DNA from: Chryseobacterium sp. FH1
Lineage (GTDB): Bacteria > Bacteroidota > Bacteroidia > Flavobacteriales > Weeksellaceae
Reading direction: 5' to 3'
Length of the DNA stretch: 64,000 bases
Assembly: GCF_000735135.1 (NCBI RefSeq)
Contig: NZ_JPLZ01000006.1
Span: 434,001-498,000, forward strand
Shown: in pieces, positions 26,462 to 34,557 of the stretch
How positions within the stretch are numbered: the first letter of the stretch is position 1
Layout: each line of letters begins with the position of its first letter
The notes under the pieces: model-generated
The model's input: the letters and a program-made list of their open reading frames with translations, nothing else
Told to the model about the DNA's origin: nothing
The model's database searches: none
Position numbers and translations under genes: made by a program

Positions 26462-29365
26462 ATGATTGAAAATTATAAATACATAAGTCCTTTCAAAATC
26501 TTGATTTCTTTCCACAAACTAATAGAAGGGCTGGAAAAGACAGCGTCATCACATATTGGCTACAAATCTCACCACGCAAAAAGTCTATTACATCAGATAA
26601 AAGATAAGCCAGAGTTTATAACCGGTATTGAAAATCTTGAGACCATTGACGATAACGAGGAACTGATAAAATCTTTGTTAGCCGATTTGTTTCCTCCTGC
26701 TTTGACATATAACGAGATAAAGGCCGTGGCATTACCTTTCTATGACATAACTTTTAATTATACAGAACGATTCAAAAATATTTTAGGTGATGTAGAAGCA
26801 TCTTTTGATATGAGTATCAGCAGTATGAGTGCACATCAATTTTACGTAATGAACTGCACGCTGATATTAAATGCTCATTATGCTCAAAATATTGATTTTG
26901 GGAAACTATTGCTCTATGATATTCCAGACAAAAATGGTAATATTAAACATTATAAAATATTGTATAATGCTGAGTTTTTAGAAATATTCCCCACCGAAGA
27001 TATAAAGCTTTTAACTCAGACAGAGATTGAAGAATTAATTGATAATTATGACGATATAGCATTATGGAAAAAAGCATTTCCTCCCAATTCCTGGTTTCTT
27101 AAAGGATTTGCCATTATTTCATTGGTGGATATAACTGTTGAAAATGCCGTTTCAAATTTGAAATCAAACTTGTTGAAAACAGATACTGAAAAGTCAAAAC
27201 TCAACGATAGTTTCGAATCTATTTTTAGGTCAGTGTTTAAGGTTCCAGATTTACAGTTAGCAGTAACTTTCTATGACGAAGAAGACTCGATATTTGTAGC
27301 ACCACCATTTAACGAAAGCAAAACCAAAACCTTTATACTCTTGGATTCAAAGGATGCAGACTGTAAAAATGCCCTCTGTGGATGTTCCTTTGAGCGTTTG
27401 ATGGAAAATGAAAAACCTTTTATAATTCCGAATGTCTTAGATTATCTTAAAACCGAAGAGAATTATAGGTTAGGGACACATCTGTTGAACCAAGGTATAA
27501 AATCCTTTTTATTAGCACCCGTCATCAAAAATAATAAGCTGGTGGGTTTGATACAATTAGCGACCTCTAAGATTAGAGAAATCAACTCTGTCAATGCTAC
27601 TAAATTAGAATTGATATTGCCCTACATAGCTGATACAGTTGAAAAAAGCAATACCGATATGGTCAACCAGCTGGAAGCAATCATTCAGAAGGAGTATACA
27701 GCAATACATCCAAGTGTATATTGGAAATTTAAAAAAGAAGCAAAAAATTATTTCCATTCAGACATCACAGTTAAAGAACATACATTCAAGGAAATTGTTT
27801 TTAAGAATGTACATCCGTTATATGGACAGGTAGACATCAAAAGCTCGTCCGAGAATAGGAACAGTGCTATTGTAAATGATTTAAAAGAGCAAATCAATGA
27901 GATTATTGTAATCATTGAAGCATTAAATTTTGATATTAAAATTGGACTTATTGAGCAAAAGAAGTTTGAACTGCATCATTTTCTACTGGAATTGGATATG
28001 CCACTAAGAAACAATTCGGAACAAACCATCCATCACTATATTGAAACCGAAATTCATCCATTCTTAAAAAGTGCTACTGTCAATCAAAAAACTGAAGACC
28101 TGATAAAGGCGTATTTGAATAAACTGGACAAAAAAACAGGAATGTTCTATCAGACCCGGAAAGATTTTGATGATACAATAATGAGCATCAATAAAAAGCT
28201 TTCCGCAATTCTTGATAAAAAACAACTGGAGGCTCAGAAAATTTTCCCTCACTATTATGAACGCTTCAAGACAGATGGTGTAGAGCATAATTTATACATC
28301 GGCGCTTCAATAAATCCCAAGATAAGGTATGACCCAATATATTTCCATAATCTCCGGTTATGGCAACTGGAAACACTTTGCGAAATGGAATTGGAACATC
28401 ATCATCTTAAGACCACATTGCCCTATACACTTGATGTTACTTCTCTTATATTGGCTTTTAGTGCTCCTATTTCTATACGTTTCAGAATGGATGAAAAACG
28501 TTTTGATGTAGATGGTTCATATAATGCAAGATATGAGGTAGTTAAGAAAAGGATTGACAAGGCGTTTGTGAAAAATTCTACTGAACGAATTACTGAAAAA
28601 GAAAAAATAACAATAGTCTATTCCAATTTTACAGAAGAAAGAGAATACCTAAAATATATTAGATATTTACAGCACAAAAACCTATTAGAAAACGAAATAG
28701 AAAAATTAGAGGTTGAAGACCTGCAGGGTGTTTCTGGCTTAAAAGCAATTAGGGTAAAAGTAAAACACGATGATAATAGTTTGTTGATAGAAGCAAAAGA
28801 ATTCATCACATCACTCTTAAAGGAAAGACTTGATTCAAAATATTCCTATCACAATTTAGAGCATACAAGAAACGTGGTCAGAGCTGTTGAAACAATTTGT
28901 TATGCCGAAAAGATAGACCCTGAAAAGACCAGTATACTCATTCTGTCGGCTTGGTTTCACGATGCCGGGTATATTGAGGGGACTGCCGACCACGAAAAAA
29001 GAAGTATTAAAATTGCTTTGGATTTTCTTCAGGATAGAAATATTTCTGATAATATCCAGAAAAAAATTAGTGCTCTTATATTGTCAACCACATTTGACCA
29101 CGTCCCAAAAAACCAGTTAGAAAAAATAATGAAAGATGCGGATTACGCCCATTTGGCTGATTATCAATATCCGGATACATTGGAAAAATTAAGACAAGAA
29201 TGGGAAAATTCAATTAATAAAAAGTATTGCAATGAAGATTGGTTCACGATGAATATTGAATTTCTTAAAAAACATCAATACTACACAAAATTTGCTCAAA
29301 ATGATTGGCAGATATTAAAAGAAAAAAACCTCAAATTGATTGAAGACAAACTTCTAAACCTCTAA
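26462..29365 (+). CDS. Large GAF-HD protein, first gene of the polyphosphate-linked operon
   Basis: A 967-residue soluble protein. Residues 1-240 are helical without a known domain. About 250-405 resemble a GAF domain (LAVTFYDEEDSIFV ... GIKSFLLAPVIKNNKLVGLIQLA). A long helical middle (410-760) follows. The C-terminal 780-965 is an HD phosphohydrolase with HNLEHT (His797), FHDAGY (His833-Asp834), a following DHEKRS and DADYAHL (about Asp892). The HD part is very like the N-terminal half of flavobacterial HD-DUF5706 fusion proteins. The DUF5706 half is the next gene, 4 bp downstream. I infer a regulated nucleotide phosphohydrolase; the ligand is unknown. Confidence 0.78.
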   Translation: MIENYKYISPFKILISFHKLIEGLEKTASSHIGYKSHHAKSLLHQIKDKPEFITGIENLETIDDNEELIKSLLADLFPPALTYNEIKAVALPFYDITFNYTERFKNILGDVEASFDMSISSMSAHQFYVMNCTLILNAHYAQNIDFGKLLLYDIPDKNGNIKHYKILYNAEFLEIFPTEDIKLLTQTEIEELIDNYDDIALWKKAFPPNSWFLKGFAIISLVDITVENAVSNLKSNLLKTDTEKSKLNDSFESIFRSVFKVPDLQLAVTFYDEEDSIFVAPPFNESKTKTFILLDSKDADCKNALCGCSFERLMENEKPFIIPNVLDYLKTEENYRLGTHLLNQGIKSFLLAPVIKNNKLVGLIQLATSKIREINSVNATKLELILPYIADTVEKSNTDMVNQLEAIIQKEYTAIHPSVYWKFKKEAKNYFHSDITVKEHTFKEIVFKNVHPLYGQVDIKSSSENRNSAIVNDLKEQINEIIVIIEALNFDIKIGLIEQKKFELHHFLLELDMPLRNNSEQTIHHYIETEIHPFLKSATVNQKTEDLIKAYLNKLDKKTGMFYQTRKDFDDTIMSINKKLSAILDKKQLEAQKIFPHYYERFKTDGVEHNLYIGASINPKIRYDPIYFHNLRLWQLETLCEMELEHHHLKTTLPYTLDVTSLILAFSAPISIRFRMDEKRFDVDGSYNARYEVVKKRIDKAFVKNSTERITEKEKITIVYSNFTEEREYLKYIRYLQHKNLLENEIEKLEVEDLQGVSGLKAIRVKVKHDDNSLLIEAKEFITSLLKERLDSKYSYHNLEHTRNVVRAVETICYAEKIDPEKTSILILSAWFHDAGYIEGTADHEKRSIKIALDFLQDRNISDNIQKKISALILSTTFDHVPKNQLEKIMKDADYAHLADYQYPDTLEKLRQEWENSINKKYCNEDWFTMNIEFLKKHQYYTKFAQNDWQILKEKNLKLIEDKLLNL

Positions 29366-29369
29366 TATT

Positions 29370-29996
29370 ATGACAGATAATATACCTAAAGATGAAAACT
29401 TAGAAAAATCATTTTTGACAGAAGATGATATCATAAAGAAAAAAAAGAAAGATTTAAAACAGGAAAAGGCTGAAAGAGGTATTGATACAATGTTTAAAAC
29501 AACCTTGAGTAATCATAATAATTTGAGTCGTTTTGTCGACAACAAAGCGAATATATTATTATCAGTGAATGCCATAATCATTTCGGTTTCACTTTCTACA
29601 ATTATTCCCAAATTAGACAATCCAGCTAATGCACACTTAATCATCCCCACATTAATTTTAATTATATCGAGTGTAACCTCCATAACATTTGCTATTCTGG
29701 CCACTAGACCCAGCGTCACAAAAGGTAGTTTTACAAGAGAAGAAGTGGACCAAAAAGAAGTGAATCTTTTGTTTTTTGGTAATTTTTATAAAATGCCCTA
29801 TTTAGATTATAACTGGGCGATGAATGAACTGATGAAGGATAGGGCATACATTTATAATTCTATGATTAAGGATTTGTATCATCTTGGAATCGTTTTAGAA
29901 AAAAAATACCGGTTATTAAGAACTACCTACACTATTTTTATGTTCGGGATTATTACTTCCGTTCTGGCTTTTCTCATTGCTTTTACATTCCGATAA
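29370..29996 (+). CDS. DUF5706 membrane protein (Pycsar-effector-like)
   Basis: A 208-residue protein with a charged N-terminal segment (KKKKKDLKQEKAERGIDTMF), three membrane helices (about 61-80, 89-111, 184-206) and the motifs NKANILLSVNAIIISVSLS, ATRPSVTKGSF and VNLLFFGNF. These are typical of DUF5706, the membrane effector family of Pycsar anti-phage systems. In many Flavobacteriia the same domain is fused to an HD domain; here it is separate and 4 bp after the HD gene. No pyrimidine cyclase is near, so an immunity role is not shown. It may be a membrane sensor or channel answering to a nucleotide handled by the HD protein. Confidence 0.8.
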   Translation: MTDNIPKDENLEKSFLTEDDIIKKKKKDLKQEKAERGIDTMFKTTLSNHNNLSRFVDNKANILLSVNAIIISVSLSTIIPKLDNPANAHLIIPTLILIISSVTSITFAILATRPSVTKGSFTREEVDQKEVNLLFFGNFYKMPYLDYNWAMNELMKDRAYIYNSMIKDLYHLGIVLEKKYRLLRTTYTIFMFGIITSVLAFLIAFTFR

Positions 29997-30010
29997 TAAT
30001 AAATATACTA

Positions 30011-33000
30011 ATGAAAAATAATTTAACTACTCTTTTTTTATTGCTATGTTTACTGCAATCCTGTGCTACATATCAACCACAATACATTGCGGATGCAGAA
30101 AAAGAAGTGTATCCGGAAGACAAAAGAGTAGTACATACTTTTTTCCTGATAGGAGATGCCGGTAATGGACAGGTTGAGAATACCATCAACCATTCAAATT
30201 TTTTAGAAAGTGCTTTAAAAGATAGAGAGAAAAATAGCACATTACTTTTTTTGGGAGACAATATCTATCCAGCCGGAATGCCAGACACGACTGATACAAA
30301 GCGAACTGATGCCGAAAAAAAAATGCAAAACCAAATTGACCTTGCGAGTGTGTCCAAAGGAAAAACTATTTTTATTCCGGGAAATCACGATTGGTATAAT
30401 GACGGTGTTAAGGGACTGAAAAGACAGCAGGAATTTGTAGAAAAACAGTTAGGGAAAAAATCATTTTTACCAAAAAACGGTTGTGCGATAGAAACTATAG
30501 ACATCAGTGATGATATTGTACTGATTATTGTCGATTCGCAATGGTATATAGCCAATTGGAACAAAGAACCAACGATAAATGAAAATTGCGAAATCAAAAC
30601 AAGAACTGATTTTCTAGATGAATTCAGAAGTGAAGTAAAGAAATCTAGAGGTAAAACCACCTTAGTTGCCATTCACCATCCGATGTTCAGCAATGGTCCA
30701 CACGGTGGACAATATTCCTTTAAAAGCCATTTGAAACCTTTTCCTGTCTTAGGAAGTTTTAAAAATTTGATCAGGGAAACGAGCGGTATCTCCAATGCCG
30801 ATATGCAAAATGAAAAGTATAACGAATTAAAAAAGAATCTTGTTGCTGCAGCGCAACAAAACGATAAAGTAATTTTTGTTTCCGGGCACGAAAATAGTTT
30901 ACAGTATATTGTTGAAGACAACTTACACCAAGTCATAAGTGGCTCGGGTTCCAAAACATCACCTACCCGAAATTCTAACGGCGGTAAATTTTCGTATGGT
31001 GTGAACGGATATGCCATTGTAGATGTTTTTGATGACGGTTCTTCATTTGTACGTTTCATAAATAGTAATGACAACAAAGTGTTGTACCAGTCAAATGTAT
31101 TGCCCCCAGATATTAAAAAACAAAACAGTACATTCGATACTGATTTTCCTTCTGAAATAAAGAGTGCGATATATGATAAAAAAGCTATTACTAAATCCAA
31201 ATATTATAATTTCTTGTGGGGAAAGAGGTACAGAGAAAGCTACGGTATTCCTATAACGGCAAAAACGGTGCGCCTGGATACTCTGTTTGGAGGCTTGACC
31301 CCAATTAGAAAAGGCGGTGGAAACCAGTCAAGAACATTGCGTTTAAAAAATAAAGAAGGAAAGCAGTATGTTATAAGAGCAATGAGAAAGGACGCTGGTC
31401 AATACATACAATCTGCCTTTTTTAAAGACCAGTATGTAGTGGGTAAGTTTAAAGAAACTGCTACCGAAGCGCTGATTATGGATGTTTTTACGGGCTCGTT
31501 TCCTTATGCAGCTTTGGTGGTCAACCCGCTTTCTGATGCAATTGGACTGTATCATCTAAATTCAAAGCTCTATTACATCCCAAAACAGAAAGCTTTAGAC
31601 CACTTTAATGATGAGTTTGGTGATGAACTATATATGATGGAAGAACAGGCTTCTGATGGTAATTTTGAGATTAAAGACCCCGATTTCACAGGAAAGATAA
31701 TCAGTACAAATGAGCTCATAGAAGAACTGCATTCCGATGAAAGCAAAACAATGGACGAGCCAGCTTACATCAAGGCGAGATTGTTTGATATGTTGATTAA
31801 TGATTGGGACAGACACTACGACCAGTGGCGCTGGCTGGAGTTTAAGAAAAATGGTAAAACAGTTTTCAAACCTCTGCCCAGAGACAGAGACCAGGCATTT
31901 TCTAAAATGTCTGACGGGTTCATTTTAGGAAGTGCTGTAAAACTGATCCCAGCTGCAAAATTATTGCGGAAATACAGTAATGATCTGAAAGATGTTAAAG
32001 GTTTTAATGTAGAACCTTATCCACTGGATGTGGCGTTTATAAAAACGTCAGACAAAGCAGTCTGGGATGAGCAGGTACGGTTGATACAAAATAACCTGAC
32101 AGAGAAAGTAATAGAAAGTGCCTTTCGGGACTTACCGAAAGAGATAAATGATGAAAACGTGACATTCATCAAAAAAACCCTTAAAGCAAGGATGAATAAT
32201 CTTCAGCAGATTTCTGACAGATACTTTAAAGTAATCAATAAATACGGAGTGATTACTGCAACTAACAAAGATGATATTATTAAAATTGAATCCAGCGAAA
32301 ACGGAAATATAACGGTCTCATTATTCCGTAAAAAAAATGATAGCAATGAATTATATATCCATAAAGTGTATGACCCAAAACTGACCAAGGAACTCTGGGT
32401 TTATGGACTTGATGACAAAGATAATTTTGAAGTTTCCGGTATTAGCAAAAAAATAAAAATTCGTCTTATTGGTGGACAAAACAATGATAAATTTACCGTT
32501 CAAAATGGTAAAAACATATTTATCTACGACTATAAAACCAAAAACAATACAATTGAGGTCGTAGATAATGCGAAAGTAAAGTTGAGAGATGATTATGAGG
32601 TAAATACGTATGATTACAAGAAACTAAAAACAAATACCAACCAAATTATTCCAACAATTGGAGCCAATCCGGATGATGGGTTAAAAATCGGATTACAGAA
32701 TGTCTATACCCTAAACGGTTTCGAAAGAAATCCTTTTACGGCACGACATCAATTAAATGGGGCATATTATTTTGCAACCAATGGTTATGAATTAAATTAC
32801 AGAGGAGAATTTGCTAATATAATGGGAAGGTTTAACCTGTTGTTAGAATCCAATTTCCATAGTCCCAACTTTAGCCAAAACTTTTTCGGGTATGGAAATG
32901 AAACTAAAAATGACGATGACATTTTTGGAATGGACTACAACCGTGTGAAGGTAAAAGAATTTGGTTTTTCACCTTCATTGGTCTGGAAAGGAAATGGAGG

Positions 33001-33676
33001 AGGTAACTTATCATTTGGACTATCATACAAATCTATAGAAGTAGAAAATACGAAGAATAGATTTATCGGAAACACTACGGCAACACCACAAACCATTTTT
33101 GGAAACAATCAATTTGCGGGTGTTAATTCAAAATATGAATTTGAGAATTATGATAATAAAGCTTTTCCTACAATCGGAATTAAAACGGCTTTAGAAGTTG
33201 GATTTATATCTAATTTGGAAGACAAAAAAAGGAATTTCGTTTATATGATTCCGGAAGTCAGCTTTAATCATAAGCTTATTCCTTCAGGAAAATTAGTCTT
33301 GGCAACCTTAATTAAAAGTCACATTGTTTTCAACAGCAACTATGAGTTCTATCAGGCAGCGTCAATTGGTGGAAATGATGGACTTAGAGGTTTTAGAAAC
33401 CAACGTTTTGCAGGACAACACTCGCTATTTCACAATACCGACATCAGATATACCTTCAACAGCTTCACGACTGCTATTCTTCCTTTAAAATTAGGAATTT
33501 ACGGAGGTTTTGATTATGGACGAATTTGGGTAAAAGACGATAATTCCACTAAATGGAATAATTCCTACGGAGGCGGTTTATTCGTTAATGGAGCAGAAAT
33601 CATAACGGGAAACCTTGGCGTATTTAATTCGATTGACGGTGTTAGAGTATCCTTTGCATTAGGCTTCCAGTTTTAA
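30011..33676 (+). CDS. Giant lipoprotein: metallophosphoesterase, kinase-like domain, Omp85-like barrel
   Basis: A 1221-residue lipoprotein (lipobox LLQSC, Cys18). Residues 40-345 are a calcineurin-like phosphoesterase with all metal motifs: GDAG (Asp49), GDNIYPAG (Asp83, Asn84), GNHDW (124-128), IHHPMF (His222-223) and SGHE (291-294). Residues about 410-680 hold FDMLINDWDRHYDQWRW (Asp600, His602) and LPRDRDQAF (Asp625/Asp627), reminiscent of the DRH and DFG-like sites of HipA/FAM20/CotH-type kinases. From about 885 to the end is a beta-barrel with GGNDGLRGFRNQRF (near 1120-1133), the RGF signature of Omp85 proteins, but no POTRA repeats. The last residue is Phe. It sits 14 bp after the DUF5706 gene and 11 bp before a lipoprotein gene. 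Phosphoesterase and barrel are sure; the kinase-like reading is inference. Confidence 0.82.
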   Translation: MKNNLTTLFLLLCLLQSCATYQPQYIADAEKEVYPEDKRVVHTFFLIGDAGNGQVENTINHSNFLESALKDREKNSTLLFLGDNIYPAGMPDTTDTKRTDAEKKMQNQIDLASVSKGKTIFIPGNHDWYNDGVKGLKRQQEFVEKQLGKKSFLPKNGCAIETIDISDDIVLIIVDSQWYIANWNKEPTINENCEIKTRTDFLDEFRSEVKKSRGKTTLVAIHHPMFSNGPHGGQYSFKSHLKPFPVLGSFKNLIRETSGISNADMQNEKYNELKKNLVAAAQQNDKVIFVSGHENSLQYIVEDNLHQVISGSGSKTSPTRNSNGGKFSYGVNGYAIVDVFDDGSSFVRFINSNDNKVLYQSNVLPPDIKKQNSTFDTDFPSEIKSAIYDKKAITKSKYYNFLWGKRYRESYGIPITAKTVRLDTLFGGLTPIRKGGGNQSRTLRLKNKEGKQYVIRAMRKDAGQYIQSAFFKDQYVVGKFKETATEALIMDVFTGSFPYAALVVNPLSDAIGLYHLNSKLYYIPKQKALDHFNDEFGDELYMMEEQASDGNFEIKDPDFTGKIISTNELIEELHSDESKTMDEPAYIKARLFDMLINDWDRHYDQWRWLEFKKNGKTVFKPLPRDRDQAFSKMSDGFILGSAVKLIPAAKLLRKYSNDLKDVKGFNVEPYPLDVAFIKTSDKAVWDEQVRLIQNNLTEKVIESAFRDLPKEINDENVTFIKKTLKARMNNLQQISDRYFKVINKYGVITATNKDDIIKIESSENGNITVSLFRKKNDSNELYIHKVYDPKLTKELWVYGLDDKDNFEVSGISKKIKIRLIGGQNNDKFTVQNGKNIFIYDYKTKNNTIEVVDNAKVKLRDDYEVNTYDYKKLKTNTNQIIPTIGANPDDGLKIGLQNVYTLNGFERNPFTARHQLNGAYYFATNGYELNYRGEFANIMGRFNLLLESNFHSPNFSQNFFGYGNETKNDDDIFGMDYNRVKVKEFGFSPSLVWKGNGGGNLSFGLSYKSIEVENTKNRFIGNTTATPQTIFGNNQFAGVNSKYEFENYDNKAFPTIGIKTALEVGFISNLEDKKRNFVYMIPEVSFNHKLIPSGKLVLATLIKSHIVFNSNYEFYQAASIGGNDGLRGFRNQRFAGQHSLFHNTDIRYTFNSFTTAILPLKLGIYGGFDYGRIWVKDDNSTKWNNSYGGGLFVNGAEIITGNLGVFNSIDGVRVSFALGFQF

Positions 33677-33687
33677 AAAAAAATTAT

Positions 33688-34554
33688 ATGAAAAAAATAG
33701 TATTAATAACAGTTCTTATTTTAATTTTCTCGTGTGATAAAAATAAAACCAGTGTCATTCAGCAAATAGCTGAACTGCCAAAGGAATTGAAAGAAATTTC
33801 GGGTATAGCCCATTCTAATAATTTGATTTATAGTATTGAAGATAGTGGCAACGAAAATCAGGTAGTTGTTTTTGATACATCAGGAACCATCACTAATCAA
33901 ATTATTGTTAATAATACTGAAAATACTGACTGGGAAGATGTAACCTTTGATACCAAAGGGAACTTATATATCGGAGATTTTGGTAACAACGACAATGTGA
34001 GAAAAGATTTAGCCATTTATAAGATAGACAAATCCAATCTTCAAGGCGAAAAAGCAGATGTTGCTTATAAAATTTCTTTTGATTATCCGGAACAAACTGA
34101 TTTTCCGCCAACAAAGAAAAATCTGAAATATGATGTGGAGGCTTTTTTGGAATACAATAATCATTTTTATTTATTTACAAAAAACAGGAGTAAAGATTTT
34201 GACGGGACGAGCTACATATACAAGATACCCAATACTCCCGGACACCACCGCGCTGAGCTTGTAAAAACTATTACAACGTGTAACGACTATCAAAACTGTG
34301 CGATTACCAGTGCAGCGATTAGTCCTGATGGTTCCAAATTTGTGCTATTGTCACACTCCAAAATTTGGCTTTTTGAAAATTATGCTCCGGACAATATTTA
34401 TGCTGGAAAAATGAGCGAATTGGAACTAAACCATTTTTCGCAAAAAGAAGCGGTTTGCTTCAAAAATAATGATACGTTACTTATTGCTGACGAAAGGGTA
34501 AAAAAGACAGGTGGGTATTTATACCAGATGAGCTTAAAATCTTTAAAAAAATAA
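33688..34554 (+). CDS. Lipoprotein with beta-propeller-like sequence
   Basis: A 288-residue lipoprotein (signal peptide ending IFSCDKN, Cys16). Repeated strand patterns such as EISGIAHSNNLIYSIEDSGN, EDVTFDTKGNLYIGDFGNND and AAISPDGSKFVLLSH look like blades of a beta-propeller of the SMP-30/NHL or esterase-like phytase kind. It is followed 3 bp later by ppk1. It could bind or sense a phosphorylated compound together with the preceding outer-membrane phosphoesterase, by inference from operon context only. Confidence 0.65.
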   Translation: MKKIVLITVLILIFSCDKNKTSVIQQIAELPKELKEISGIAHSNNLIYSIEDSGNENQVVVFDTSGTITNQIIVNNTENTDWEDVTFDTKGNLYIGDFGNNDNVRKDLAIYKIDKSNLQGEKADVAYKISFDYPEQTDFPPTKKNLKYDVEAFLEYNNHFYLFTKNRSKDFDGTSYIYKIPNTPGHHRAELVKTITTCNDYQNCAITSAAISPDGSKFVLLSHSKIWLFENYAPDNIYAGKMSELELNHFSQKEAVCFKNNDTLLIADERVKKTGGYLYQMSLKSLKK

Positions 34555-34557
34555 ACG

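Noticed and set aside
26462-29996. A complete Pycsar anti-phage system
   Set aside because: DUF5706 is present but no pyrimidine nucleotide cyclase gene lies nearby, and the operon ends in ppk1.
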